Assembly: GCF_020421205.1 (NCBI RefSeq)
Contig: NZ_JAIZZH010000001.1
Span: forward strand, 248,001 to 312,000
Reading direction: 5' to 3'
Source of the DNA: Hymenobacter pini
GTDB lineage: Bacteria > Bacteroidota > Bacteroidia > Cytophagales > Hymenobacteraceae
DNA length: 64,000 nt
Shown here: one piece after another, positions 10,628 to 20,388 of the stretch
Layout of the letters: every line of letters starts with the position of its first letter
Numbering within the stretch: position 1 is the stretch's first letter
Program-made: the position numbers and the translations under genes
Notes under the pieces: model-generated
What the model was told of the DNA's origin: nothing
Seen by the model: only the letters and a program-made list of their open reading frames with translations
The model's database searches: none

Positions 10628-10786
10628 TTATCTCCGGCCGGCCGGGCTTGCATTTGGTTTTCTTTTGACTTAGGGGCGGGTCACGTCCAGCCCAGAGGCA
10701 GCAGAGAAGTAAATAACCTAAAAGAAGCGCATCAGGCAGGCCGCAAATTCCTTCTATCTTACAGCCTGAATTATTGCTATTGATAT

Positions 10787-11785
10787 ATGAAAAAATGGCA
10801 AATTGAGCGAATTTCGACTATCGTATTGGCTCTGGTATTACTCAGTGGGAACAGTCGGGGGCAATCGGTAGTGCTGCGGGGCACAGCCACCACGGTGGAG
10901 GGCCGCACGGTACAGGTGGTAGTGAATGACACCATCCGCAAACTATGGCGGGCCGTGCCCGATCAGTCCGTGGTTACTGCGCGCCAAAAGGAATTGGCGG
11001 AGCAGGCAGTGCAGAAAACCGAGAATATCAGGGCTGCCGGCCGCTACGTTTTCTCCACTGATTCGGTGGGCAATTTCCAGGTAGAGGTCCAGCTCCGCGA
11101 CTCTCTGCTATTCTCTTCGTATCGGCACATTCCACAAACGTTTGCAGTGCAGGACTTGCTGCGCCGCTCCCCGGTGCGCATTCAGCTGGCTCCGCAGCCC
11201 TGTCAGGAATATGTGCCCTGTCAAGAGAAAACCCCGGCTCACTTCGTATTCATTGGCCGCAAACGTCAGGTAACGCGCGCCCAGGAGCCCTACTACTGCA
11301 ACCGTTTTTCAATGGACAGCAAGTTCACCGGGCACTACCGGGTGCTTACCAATGTGGTCGGCTCTCTACCCGACTCCATGCTAAAGTTTACGGTTTACGA
11401 CCACTACGGCTGGCCGGGGTTCAGCCGCTACGAAACGGTATTACTGTTTGTAAGCCGGTACTGCGGGGAGTACATCCACCAGAAGTACACATTCTACCCG
11501 CTGTACAAAACGCTTGATGGACGGTGGGCCGCCCCCGTAGAAATAAACGACCTAACGCATCCGATGGCCAAGAGGGCTCCCAAGCCGCGTAAAATCGTAT
11601 TTGCAGCTCCGGTTGAAATTGACGTAGCCAATTTTGATGCTGACCGGATAAAAGAACTGTACCCTGCCCCATACTACCGAATAGCAAATGGGAAGGCTAT
11701 TGCTGAGTACGGCAATTTTGTAGATGAGCTGGTGGCAATTCAGCAACAAACCGTGCTGAAAGCCCGGGGCGTTAAACTAAAATAA
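10787..11785 (+). CDS. Exported protein of unknown function
   Basis: A 332-residue protein with a signal peptide (hydrophobic core IVLALVLLSG, cleavage near residue 26). After it come a short beta-rich part (VVLRGTATTVEGRTVQVVVND), a helical stretch around residues 65-80, and a C-terminal half with several Cys (CQEYVPCQEK, YYCNRF, RYCGEY). These cysteines could form disulfides in the periplasm. No family is recognised. It stands alone between pyrG and a converging lipoprotein gene and ends in its own terminator, so it is probably monocistronic. GC content is lower than in the neighbouring genes. Confidence 0.65.
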   Translation: MKKWQIERISTIVLALVLLSGNSRGQSVVLRGTATTVEGRTVQVVVNDTIRKLWRAVPDQSVVTARQKELAEQAVQKTENIRAAGRYVFSTDSVGNFQVEVQLRDSLLFSSYRHIPQTFAVQDLLRRSPVRIQLAPQPCQEYVPCQEKTPAHFVFIGRKRQVTRAQEPYYCNRFSMDSKFTGHYRVLTNVVGSLPDSMLKFTVYDHYGWPGFSRYETVLLFVSRYCGEYIHQKYTFYPLYKTLDGRWAAPVEINDLTHPMAKRAPKPRKIVFAAPVEIDVANFDADRIKELYPAPYYRIANGKAIAEYGNFVDELVAIQQQTVLKARGVKLK

Positions 11786-11811
11786 CCCAAGCCATCATTG
11801 ACTTGGGTTAT
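11782..11811. terminator. Intrinsic terminator
   Basis: ATAACCCAAG at 11782-11791 pairs with CTTGGGTTAT at 11802-11811. It overlaps the stop region of the plus-strand exported-protein gene and precedes the 3' end of the converging lipoprotein gene. Confidence 0.7.
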
Positions 11812-11853
11812 GATATATAATTCTTTGGGTAGTTGCTCGTGCTGGGCTGGGCG

Positions 11854-12510
11854 TTACCGTACCTCTGCCGAGCCAATAATTTCCTCTACGGGGCCGGAAG
11901 TAGCCAGTTGCAGGCGCAGCGTATCGGCGTCGGCGTCCAGCTGGGGGCGAATCTGGTCGAGGGCCAGGCGCAGGGCCTGCACATCGGAGAGGCGGGCGGC
12001 TTTCGACTGGCCGTAGCCGTGGTACATGGCCACGCGCACTTTGCTGCGGCCAGTGCCGGTGTAGGTGCCAATTACCTCGCCTCGGGCGTTAATTATCTGT
12101 ACTTCAGCCGTTACGTTGGTGCGGTACCACTCCAGGGGCACACCCAGCAGACTCGGCGTCATCAGCGTAAGCATCTGGAAGGCCTGCAGCACGCGGCCGG
12201 TGCGCTGTTGCTCGGCCTTGGTGACCATGAATTTGGCGTAGCCGTAGCGCGTAGTGTCATCCTGCGGCTCGGCCAAGTGGTAAGAAAGCTCCTGCCGGAA
12301 CAGCTTGCTGGCGTCATCAGGATAAGCGCCTTCGCCTTCCTGCAGGCTCAGAGGACCCGGCTCTACCACTGCATCTAGCTTAGGCAAGCGGCCCAGCGCC
12401 ACGGAGTTGTTGGAGCGCACCGTGCGGTACACGGCCTTTTCCGTCGATTTACAGCTCGTCAACCCCAGAAAACCCAACAGACACAAGAGCGAGGCGTAGC
12501 GGTATACCAT
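11854..12510 (-). CDS. Lipoprotein, unknown (LPP20-like)
   Basis: A 218-residue lipoprotein when started at the ATG at 12510. The first residues (MVYRYASLLCLLGFLGLTSC) are a signal peptide with lipobox LTSC. An upstream start at 12558 would place extra residues before the signal and is less likely. The mature part has an alpha/beta pattern with EVQIINARGEVIGTYTGTGRS and a helical C-terminal half (DVQALRLALDQIRPQLDADA). This resembles the alpha/beta fold of small outer-membrane lipoproteins, but I cannot assign a family. It is probably tethered to the outer membrane. No operon partner is evident. Confidence 0.65.
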   Translation of the reverse strand: MVYRYASLLCLLGFLGLTSCKSTEKAVYRTVRSNNSVALGRLPKLDAVVEPGPLSLQEGEGAYPDDASKLFRQELSYHLAEPQDDTTRYGYAKFMVTKAEQQRTGRVLQAFQMLTLMTPSLLGVPLEWYRTNVTAEVQIINARGEVIGTYTGTGRSKVRVAMYHGYGQSKAARLSDVQALRLALDQIRPQLDADADTLRLQLATSGPVEEIIGSAEVR

Positions 12511-12670
12511 ACAGTATAGAAGATGAAAAGAGAAGCAGCGGTTCAGGAAGAAGTTCAAAAATAACTACGCAGCCAGCAGTATCATACCGCTTTGGTCGTA
12601 ATTACGAAAAAACTCGGTGAGTAGCCCATAATCAGATGGTTATCAGTACTACGCACTATCTGAAAAAAAC

Positions 12671-12698
12671 ATTCCCGCTCCCAAAACAGGAAGCGGGA
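12671..12698 (-). terminator. Terminator of the symporter gene
   Basis: TTCCCGCT pairs with AGCGGGAA across a 12-base loop. Read on the minus strand the stem is followed by TGTTTTTTT. It lies about 20 nt after the symporter stop codon. Confidence 0.8.
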
Positions 12699-12718
12699 AT
12701 CCCAAAAGAGAGAAGTGC

Positions 12719-14140
12719 CTAGTGGGCGTGGTGGGCCAGCGTGCTATCTGCTTCGGCCAGCTCCTCCACGGGCTCAGGGGCCACGTAGTTGTCGATAAAC
12801 TCGCCTTCCCAGCGGGCTACTACGGCCGTAGCCAGGCAGTTCCCCATTACGTTTACGGCGGTACGGGCCATGTCCATCAGGGCATCAATTCCCAAAATAA
12901 TAAACACCGGCCACGAGGGCAGGTTGAACGAGGCCACCGTAGCCAGCAGAATTACCAGCGAGGCCCGGGGCACACCTGCCACCCCTTTCGAGGTGAGCAT
13001 GAGCGTAAACACCATCACCAACTGCTGCCCAAAGGTCAGGTCAACGCCGGCGGCCTGGGCCACGAAAATGGCGGCCAGTGACAGGTAGAGCGTGGTACCA
13101 TCGAGGTTGAAGGAGTAGCCCGTGGGCATCACAAAAGCCACAATCCGGCGCGGTACGCCAATGCTTTCCATGGCTTCCATGGCCCGGGGCAGAGCCGCTT
13201 CCGAGGAAGTGGTGGCAAAGGCAATGCTCACCGGCTCGGCAATGGCCTGCACAAAGCGCTTGAGCGGAATACGGGCCAGCAGCGCAATGGGCACCAGAAT
13301 GAGCAGCACGAAGGCAATGAGGGCGCCGTACAGGGTGAGCAGCAGCTTAAAGGCGTTCAGCAGCGGGGCAAAGCCCATTTTGCCCACCGTGTAGGCCAAC
13401 GCGCCACCTACGCCCAGCGGGGCGAAGAACATAACCACGTTGGTGAACTTGAACATTACCTCCGAGAGGCTTTCCGTCCACTGCAGCATGGGCTGGCGGT
13501 GCTTCTGGTGCACCATGGCCAGGCCAATGGCGAAGATGATGGCAAATACCACTACCTGTAGCACTTGCCCCTCGGCCACTGATTTGGCAATGTTTTCGGG
13601 GAAGATGTGTAGGATGATATCGGCGGTGGTTTGCTTGACGGTTTGCAGCTGCTCCGTGTCGGCGGCAATGCCGCTGCGGTCCACACCTTCGCCGGCCCGG
13701 CTCAGGTTGATGGCCGCCAGCCCGATGAACAGGGCAAACGTGGTAACTACCTCAAAGTATACCAGCGCCTTCAGGCCCATTTTGCCCACTTTCTTGAGGT
13801 CGGCGTGGCCGGCAATACCCACTACCAGCGTGGCGAATACCAGCGGGGCAATGATGGTTTTCACCAGCCGCAGGAATACGTCGCTGAGCACTTTCAGCTC
13901 TACGGCCTGCTTCGGGAAATCGTGGCCGATTTCAGCCCCTACCAGCATACTCACCACAATCCAGAAGGTGATGGAGCGGCGCTTGGCCGCCAGGAAGACA
14001 ATGCCGGCCAAAGCCAGCCACCGCACAACCAGGGCCACCATGGGGTCGAGGGCGGGGGGCGTTTGGGCCGCCAGTACGGTGAGTACCGCCGCTACCAGAA
14101 ACAGAATAAGTACAACAAGCGAGAGTCGCGAAAACTTCAT
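12719..14140 (-). CDS. Dicarboxylate/amino acid:cation symporter (DAACS family)
   Basis: A 473-residue secondary transporter of the glutamate/aspartate/C4-dicarboxylate family (GltP/DctA type). It carries the family's transmembrane helices and the two re-entrant hairpins. The serine-rich motif appears as SIAFATTSSEAALP, and the substrate/Na site region as MPTGYSFNLDGTTLYLS. The start at 14140 (MKFSRLSLVVLILFL) gives a hydrophobic first helix. It lies 38 nt after a TATCTTTG box, so the extension to 14341, which crosses that box, is rejected. It is divergent from a dipeptide epimerase gene, compatible with a shared interest in glutamate or peptide-derived amino acids. The substrate is inferred only. 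Confidence 0.92.
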   Translation of the reverse strand: MKFSRLSLVVLILFLVAAVLTVLAAQTPPALDPMVALVVRWLALAGIVFLAAKRRSITFWIVVSMLVGAEIGHDFPKQAVELKVLSDVFLRLVKTIIAPLVFATLVVGIAGHADLKKVGKMGLKALVYFEVVTTFALFIGLAAINLSRAGEGVDRSGIAADTEQLQTVKQTTADIILHIFPENIAKSVAEGQVLQVVVFAIIFAIGLAMVHQKHRQPMLQWTESLSEVMFKFTNVVMFFAPLGVGGALAYTVGKMGFAPLLNAFKLLLTLYGALIAFVLLILVPIALLARIPLKRFVQAIAEPVSIAFATTSSEAALPRAMEAMESIGVPRRIVAFVMPTGYSFNLDGTTLYLSLAAIFVAQAAGVDLTFGQQLVMVFTLMLTSKGVAGVPRASLVILLATVASFNLPSWPVFIILGIDALMDMARTAVNVMGNCLATAVVARWEGEFIDNYVAPEPVEELAEADSTLAHHAH

Positions 14141-14178
14141 GCGCGGCAATTCAGGAAAGAAAAACAGTGGGAACCGGA

Positions 14179-14186
14179 CAAAGATA
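14179..14186 (-). promoter_or_regulatory. -7 box TATCTTTG of the symporter gene
   Basis: Perfect TAnnTTTG on the minus strand, 38 nt before the ATG at 14140. It lies inside the longer alternative reading of the gene and so supports the shorter start. Confidence 0.55.
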
Positions 14187-14311
14187 GGTTTCTGATGGCT
14201 GAGAACTGTGCCCGATGGTGTAGCTTGGCTTAGTGGTTGGCAAATTTTCCGCTTGGCTGGGCTTGGCGGGTGCCTTGCCGCCGCGTATTTCTGCTCTATC
14301 CAGTCCTCTCC

Positions 14312-15328
14312 ATGCTCACTTGGTCCCTCACGCTGCTGCAACTGCCCCTGCGCTACACCTGGAAAATCTCCCGTAACTCCTCCACGTTCAAAACCAACCT
14401 GCTGCTGCGGGTGGAAGGCCGGGGCCTGCAGGGCCGGGGCGAGGCTGCCCCCAACGTGCGCTACGGCGAAACGCCCGAGGGCCTGGAGCAGGAATTTGCG
14501 CAGCTGCAGGCGGCGGGCCTGGGCCAGTGCGAAACCATAGCGGAGCTAACAGCCTTCCTGCAACAGCATCAGCCATCCCATGCCCTGCGGTTTGCGCTGG
14601 AATCGGCGTTTGTGCACTGGGAAGCCGCCCGGGTGGGCCAAACGGTGCCGCAGTGGCTGGGCGTGCCCGCGCCTGCTGCGGCCGTGGGCACGGCGGCCAC
14701 GCTGCCCATCATGGAGCCCGGGGAGGTAGCCGGGTTTCTGGAAGCCCAGCAGCTAAGCCGCTTTCCGCTGCTGAAGGTGAAGGTAAACCGGGAAGGAGCC
14801 GTAGACCTGCTGCGGGAGGTAACGCGCCTGCTGCCCGGCCACCCGCTGATTGTGGACGGCAACGAAGCCTGGACCGATGCCGACAGCCTGCGGCAGAGCT
14901 GGGAACAGATACTGGCGCTGTCGGGCCTGAACGTACGCCTGCTGGAGCAGCCCCTGCCCGCCACCTGCGCCGCCGACTACCGCGCCCTGAAAGGGCAGCT
15001 GCAGTGCCCGGTTTTCGCCGATGAGTCGGTAACCGACGAAGCTGACTTCGCTGACATAGCCCGACAGTTTGATGGGGTGAACATGAAGCTGATGAAGGCC
15101 GGGGGCTACCTCAACGGCCTGCGGATTCTGCGGGAAACCCGGACCCACGGCCTGCAAACCATGTTGGGCTGCATGGTGGAAACCTCGCTGGGTATCCGGT
15201 CGGCGGTGCAGCTGAGTGCCCTGGCCGACGTGTGCGACCTGGACGGCATCATTATCGTGCGGGACGAGCCGTTTGGGCTGGTGCACGAGCGGGAGGGGAT
15301 GTTGGTGGAAGGCCCCGCACGCTTATAA
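14312..15328 (+). CDS. Dipeptide epimerase (L-Ala-D/L-Glu epimerase type)
   Basis: A 338-residue enolase-superfamily enzyme of the muconate-lactonizing/dipeptide-epimerase branch. Members interconvert L-Ala-D-Glu and L-Ala-L-Glu during murein peptide recycling. The KxK general base is Lys155-Val-Lys157 (LLKVKVN). The metal ligands are Asp182 (VDGNEAW), Glu212 (LLEQPL) and Asp237 (FADES). The opposing base is a lysine in MKLMKAGG near residues 259-262. The ATG at 14312 puts the N-terminal capping domain (LTLLQLPLRYTWKISRN) at its normal position; the upstream extension from 14237 is low quality. Exact dipeptide specificity is inferred. Confidence 0.88.
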   Translation: MLTWSLTLLQLPLRYTWKISRNSSTFKTNLLLRVEGRGLQGRGEAAPNVRYGETPEGLEQEFAQLQAAGLGQCETIAELTAFLQQHQPSHALRFALESAFVHWEAARVGQTVPQWLGVPAPAAAVGTAATLPIMEPGEVAGFLEAQQLSRFPLLKVKVNREGAVDLLREVTRLLPGHPLIVDGNEAWTDADSLRQSWEQILALSGLNVRLLEQPLPATCAADYRALKGQLQCPVFADESVTDEADFADIARQFDGVNMKLMKAGGYLNGLRILRETRTHGLQTMLGCMVETSLGIRSAVQLSALADVCDLDGIIIVRDEPFGLVHEREGMLVEGPARL

Positions 15329-15346
15329 AAATCACTGGGAAATAAG

Positions 15347-15384
15347 AAGAGCCCGTTCCCCTCAGCTGAGGGGAACGGGCTCTT
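15347..15384. terminator. Bidirectional terminator
   Basis: AAGAGCCCGTTCCCCTCAG at 15347-15365 is the reverse complement of 15366-15384, a perfect palindrome. It separates the epimerase gene from the converging DUF1080 gene. Confidence 0.85.
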
Positions 15385-15417
15385 TCACTGTTGTGCTACC
15401 TTTCGGGGCGTGAGTGG

Positions 15418-16188
15418 CTACTTCAGCTCCTGCACCCAGATGTTGCGGAAGCTGAGCGGCGCGCTCGGGTCGCCGTGCGACTGGAGTTTGATGGGAGAAG
15501 GGCCGTGGGCTTCGTACTGGGGCGGGCCGATGTAGCGGGTGGGGCCGGCCAGGACTACGTTCTTCTGCACCGTTACGCCGTTGAACTCCACCGTTACGCG
15601 GGCCGGGGTGTTCAGCGTACCATCGGCTTTGAATGTGGGGGCCGTCCACCACACGTCGTACGACTGCCACTCGCCAGGCTTGCGGCCGGGGTTGGCCAGC
15701 GGGATGCGCTGCTTGTAGATGCTGCCCGCCATGCCGTTCACGTAAGTGGGGTTCTGGTAAGGGTCGAGGATTTGCAGCTCGTAGCCTAAGTCGCCTTTGC
15801 CCAGGGAGGCCAGGAACAGGCCGCTGTTGCCGCGCAGCTGGCCCTGGCCGGTAATATCGGCCGGTACGCGCCACTCCAGGTGCAGGCGGTAGTTGGTGAA
15901 GGTACGCTTAGTCTCGATGTTGCCCTTGGGCTTGTCCACCGTCAGCAGACCATTGGCAACGTTCCACTGCGCCGGCTGGGTGCGGTCATCGGCCGATACC
16001 CACTCGTTCAGATTCTTTCCATCAAACAGTACAATGGCCTTGGCAGGCGGTGGGGTCGTTTTCAGCTTGCCCGCTACCACTTTGGGCTCGGGCTTCCAGA
16101 CCTCGGTGTCTTCCGGTTTACCGGCTTGTTGCGCACAGGCGGCCGCGGAAATACTGAGTAAAGCGGCAGTCAGAAGCGGGAATTTCAT
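15418..16188 (-). CDS. DUF1080 / 3-keto-disaccharide hydrolase family lipoprotein
   Basis: A 256-residue exported protein. The signal peptide ends SAAACAQQ, so a lipid-modified cysteine near residue 18 is likely. The rest is a concanavalin-like beta-sandwich typical of DUF1080: IVLFDGKNLNEWV at the entry, then YRLHLEWRVP, GNSGLFL and a YELQILDPYQNPTY loop. It ends SFRNIWVQELK. Family members act on 3-keto-glycosides or are linked to such pathways. It is the last gene of the minus-strand sugar block, 154 nt after an isomerase gene. The intervening gap is filled by a palindromic repeat. Direct evidence for its substrate is absent. Confidence 0.85.
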   Translation of the reverse strand: MKFPLLTAALLSISAAACAQQAGKPEDTEVWKPEPKVVAGKLKTTPPPAKAIVLFDGKNLNEWVSADDRTQPAQWNVANGLLTVDKPKGNIETKRTFTNYRLHLEWRVPADITGQGQLRGNSGLFLASLGKGDLGYELQILDPYQNPTYVNGMAGSIYKQRIPLANPGRKPGEWQSYDVWWTAPTFKADGTLNTPARVTVEFNGVTVQKNVVLAGPTRYIGPPQYEAHGPSPIKLQSHGDPSAPLSFRNIWVQELK

Positions 16189-16238
16189 AGGATGGAAGGT
16201 TGAGCTGGTACAAAAGCACAGCGGCTTTAAGTTCTCTT

Positions 16239-16315
16239 GTCATTCCAAACGAAGGGAGGAATCCGGGTTTCTCGTTAGGAGGTCAACCCAGATTCCTCCC
16301 TTTGTTCGGAATGAC
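16239..16315. repeat. GTCAT palindrome
   Basis: Arms 16239-16269 and 16285-16315 match at 28 of 31 positions with a 15-nt loop. The outer ends read GTCATTCC...GGAATGAC. It lies between the isomerase stop and the DUF1080 start on the same strand. Confidence 0.85.
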
Positions 16316-16342
16316 AACTAGTGAAAATCGGGCCAAACCACA

Positions 16343-17233
16343 CTACACGTCGCAGAGCTGCACGGCCTGGCGCAGAGAGGCCAGCTTGTCGGCCTGCTTC
16401 GGGATGAACTCCTGGGCCACGTAGCCCTTGAAGCCGGTGGCCTGGATGGCACGCATGATGGCGGGGTAGTTCAGCTCCTGCGCGTCGTTGAGCTCGTGGC
16501 GGCCGGGTACGCCGGCGGTGTGGTAGTGCGCAATATAAGGATGGTGCTCGGTGAGGGTGCGGATAACGTCGCCCTCGTCAATCTGCATGTGGTAGATGTC
16601 GTAGAGCAACTTGAAATGCTCGGAGCCCAGGCGCTTGGCCAGCTCCACGCCCCAGGCCGTCCGGTCGCACTGGTAGTCTTTGTGGTCGATTTTGCTGTTG
16701 AGTAGCTCCATTACCAGCACCACGCTGTGCTGTTCGGCCAGCTTCATCAGGGGCTTCAGCCCAGCCACGCAGTTCGTCCAGCCCTGCTCGTCCGTTTTGC
16801 CCCGGCGGTTGCCGCTGAAGCAAATCAGGTTGCGGTAGCCGGCCTTGGCTACCAGCGGAATCATTTCGGCGTATTGTTTTTGCAGGCGGGCGTGAAACTG
16901 CGGGTCGTTGAAGCCGTCGACGAGGTTGATTTCCGCGCCGTTGCACATGGGCGAATCCAGTCCGTACTTCTTCAGCGTGGGCCATTCCTGGGGGCCCACC
17001 AGGTCAATGCCCTTGATGCCCATTTCCTTGGCGGCGGCGCACAGCTGCTCCAGCGACAAATCAGAAAAGCACCAGCGGCACACCGATTGGCGGATGTTTC
17101 CTTTGAGGGCAGCAGGCATGGTAGTCAGGGTTTCAACGGGTGCGGCGGCCCCACTTAGGCCAATGGTGCCCACGGCGGCGGTAGTAGTCAGCAGCCCTTT
17201 CAGGGCAGCGCGGCGGTTCCAGGTGGTGGCCAT
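16343..17233 (-). CDS. Sugar phosphate isomerase/epimerase-type TIM barrel, Tat-exported
   Basis: A 296-residue AP-endonuclease-2-type TIM barrel resembling hydroxypyruvate isomerases. A twin-arginine leader is visible (TTWNRRAALKGLLTTTAAVG), so the enzyme is likely folded before export to the periplasm. Core segments include CRWCFSDLSLEQLCAAAKEM, the barrel glutamate in VLVMELLNSKIDHKDY and a second metal-binding region KLLYDIYHMQIDEGD. The C-terminal AQEFIPK supplies another acidic ligand. Despite the hydroxypyruvate-isomerase-like fold, its location with DUF1080, GMC oxidoreductase and NupG-like genes points to a sugar or keto-glycoside substrate. That assignment is inference. Confidence 0.8.
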   Translation of the reverse strand: MATTWNRRAALKGLLTTTAAVGTIGLSGAAAPVETLTTMPAALKGNIRQSVCRWCFSDLSLEQLCAAAKEMGIKGIDLVGPQEWPTLKKYGLDSPMCNGAEINLVDGFNDPQFHARLQKQYAEMIPLVAKAGYRNLICFSGNRRGKTDEQGWTNCVAGLKPLMKLAEQHSVVLVMELLNSKIDHKDYQCDRTAWGVELAKRLGSEHFKLLYDIYHMQIDEGDVIRTLTEHHPYIAHYHTAGVPGRHELNDAQELNYPAIMRAIQATGFKGYVAQEFIPKQADKLASLRQAVQLCDV

Positions 17234-17281
17234 AAACTCAAATGTATAGGCTGAGCCGAAGGCCCAGCATGCAAAGGCGGA

Positions 17282-18538
<1,257 letters not shown>

Positions 18539-18582
18539 GAGCAGGTGGGAAGTGGGATTGGGAATTAGGGTTTCAATAGAAC

Positions 18583-18726
18583 GTCATTCCGAGCGAAGCG
18601 AAGCATCTCGCGTGCTGATGTTGTGGTAGTAATCCATCGAAGCGGTAGAGATGCTTCGACAAGCTCAGCATGACAGTTAGCTTGGCAACGTCAGCATGCG
18701 AGATGCTTCGCTGCGCTCAGCATGAC
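18583..18726. mobile_element. Gene-less element with GTCAT terminal inverted repeats (MITE-like)
   Basis: The ends 18583-18623 and 18686-18726 match at 36 of 41 positions in inverted orientation. The inner halves contain CATCTCGCGTGCTGATGTTG (left, 18604-18623). The same 20 bases occur at 53292-53311 at the end of the element that carries a GIY-YIG gene. A third, internal copy of the end lies at 18648-18676. No reading frame fills it. It occupies most of the gap between the NupG-like and cytochrome genes. Confidence 0.7.
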
Positions 18727-18755
18727 GTGCTGCTGGGTGCGGAATGACAGTTATT

Positions 18756-19226
18756 TTACTTCAGGCTGAGAATGTAGCGGGTCATTTCCTCGGCGTCTTT
18801 CTGAGAGAGGCCGGGGTGGGGTGTCATGGCCACGTCGCCCCAGTTGCCGCTGCCGCCCGAAATAATTTTCTTGGCCAGCATGGTCACGTTGGCGGGCGTG
18901 TTGGGGTATTTGGCGGCTACATCCTTGTAGGCCGGGCCCAGCAGCTTTTCATTGTCGCGGTGGCAGGTGGTGCAGTCGGAGCCGGCAATGAGTTTGGCAC
19001 CCGTTTCGGCGGGCGTGCCGGTGGGGGTGGTGCCGATTTTAGTGGCGCTGGTATCTACCTGGGGCTGCCGGGCTACGGCGCTAACGTTGGCGCCGATGGT
19101 GCTGTCCTGGGCCGTGGCGGCCTCATCGGCCAGGGTATAGGTTTCCTTGGCGGCGGCCTTATCGGATTCAGAGCCGCAGGAAGCCAGGCCAGCGCAAAGG
19201 GAGAGGAGCAGAAGAGCGTTTTTCAT
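18756..19226 (-). CDS. Lipoprotein cytochrome c
   Basis: A 156-residue lipoprotein with lipobox LASC (Cys17), a Thr/Ala-rich linker to about residue 75, and one class I cytochrome c domain. Heme attaches at Cys85 and Cys88 with His89 as axial ligand (CTTCH). Met134 in DVAMTPHP is the likely second ligand. It would carry electrons in the periplasm. In lacA/lacB/lacC-type glucoside 3-dehydrogenases a cytochrome of this kind accepts electrons from the GMC flavoprotein. Both partners are encoded 3-5 kb upstream in this block, which supports the same role here. Confidence 0.88.
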   Translation of the reverse strand: MKNALLLLSLCAGLASCGSESDKAAAKETYTLADEAATAQDSTIGANVSAVARQPQVDTSATKIGTTPTGTPAETGAKLIAGSDCTTCHRDNEKLLGPAYKDVAAKYPNTPANVTMLAKKIISGGSGNWGDVAMTPHPGLSQKDAEEMTRYILSLK

Positions 19227-19241
19227 GGGTGGTTCGGAAAG

Positions 19242-20294
19242 TTAGAGGCCGAGCAGGCCGTGGTTGCGGGCCGCGTCGATGCCAGAGGCGGCAAAGTCGT
19301 CGAAGGCCTTATCAGTGACGCGGATGATGTGGTTCTGAATGAAGGGCGCGCCTTCGCGGGCTCCATCCTCGGGGTGTTTGAGGGCGCATTCCCACTCCAG
19401 CACGGCCCAGCCGGGGTAGTCGTACTGGGTGAGTTTGCTGAAAACGGCGTTGAAATCTACCTGCCCATCACCGAGGGAGCGGAAGCGGCCGGCACGGTCT
19501 ACCCAGTTCTGGTAGCCCCCGTACACGCCTTGGCGGCCCGTGGGGTTGAACTCGGCATCCTTCACGTGGAAGGCCCGAATCCGCTCGTGGTAAATGTCGA
19601 TGTACGCCAAGTAATCCAGGCACTGCAGCACAAAGTGGGAGGGGTCGTAGAGCAGGCAGGCCCGGGGGTGCTGGCCGACTTTCTCCAGAAATAGTTCGTA
19701 GGTCACCCCGTCGTGCAGGTCCTCGCCGGGGTGAATTTCGTAGCACACATCCACGCCGCACTCATCAAACACGTCCAGGATAGGCCGCCAGCGGCGGGCC
19801 AACTCGTCAAAGCCGGTTTCTACGAGGCCGGCCGGGCGCTGGGGCCAGGGGTACACGTAGGGCCAGAGCAAGGCCCCGCTAAACGTGGCGTGGGCCGTGA
19901 GGCCCAAGCGTTGCGAGGCTTGGGCCGCATATTTCAGCTGCTGCACCGCCCACTGCTGCCGGGCGGTGGGGTTGCCGCGCACGGCTTCGGGTGCAAAACC
20001 ATCAAACAGCTGGTCGTACACGGGGTTTACGGCCACCAGCTGGCCCTGCAAGTGCGTGGATAGCTCGGTAATTTCCAAGCCAGCCGCCTGTACCGTGCCG
20101 CGCACTTCATCGGCGTAGGTCTGGCTTTCGGCGGCCAGTTGCAGGTTAATAAAGCGGGGGTCCAGGGTCGGGAGCTGTACGCCCTTGTAGCCAAGTCCCG
20201 CCGCCCACTGGCAGATGCTGGCGAGGCTATTGAAGGGGGCCTGGTCGCCGATGAACTGGGCCAGAAATATGCCGGGTCCTTTGATTGTTTTCAT
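19242..20294 (-). CDS. Sugar phosphate isomerase/epimerase-type TIM barrel, cytoplasmic
   Basis: A 350-residue AP-endonuclease-2-type TIM barrel without a signal peptide. Metal-binding segments are visible: GVDVCYEIHPGEDLHDG, CLLYDPSHFVLQCLDY, IRAFHVKDAEFNPTG and the terminal AVLEWECALKHPEDGA. The Glu-Asp-His-Glu set matches divalent-metal isomerases and lyases of this family. It follows the Gfo/Idh/MocA gene, with which such enzymes are often paired for keto-sugar handling. It ends 16 nt before the cytochrome start. Substrate is unknown; a cytoplasmic 3-keto-glycoside step is a reasonable hypothesis. Confidence 0.85.
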   Translation of the reverse strand: MKTIKGPGIFLAQFIGDQAPFNSLASICQWAAGLGYKGVQLPTLDPRFINLQLAAESQTYADEVRGTVQAAGLEITELSTHLQGQLVAVNPVYDQLFDGFAPEAVRGNPTARQQWAVQQLKYAAQASQRLGLTAHATFSGALLWPYVYPWPQRPAGLVETGFDELARRWRPILDVFDECGVDVCYEIHPGEDLHDGVTYELFLEKVGQHPRACLLYDPSHFVLQCLDYLAYIDIYHERIRAFHVKDAEFNPTGRQGVYGGYQNWVDRAGRFRSLGDGQVDFNAVFSKLTQYDYPGWAVLEWECALKHPEDGAREGAPFIQNHIIRVTDKAFDDFAASGIDAARNHGLLGL

Positions 20295-20296
20295 TG

Positions 20297-20388
20297 TTAG
20301 AGCTTAGAGCCAAGAACGTAGAGCTTAGAAAGTAGGCCTTTTCGGTTGAACGGAAGCTGAGTTCTACGTTCTAGGTTCTAAGCTCTCA
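20297..20388. repeat. Heptamer-lattice inverted array (GYTCTAN words)
   Basis: The right arm reads GTTCTAC, GTTCTAG, GTTCTAA, GCTCTCA. The left arm, reverse-complemented, reads GCTCTAC, GTTCTTG, GCTCTAA, GCTCTAA. The right arm runs into the 3' end of the Gfo/Idh gene and supplies its last codons and its stop (TAG at 20364-20366). Confidence 0.75.
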
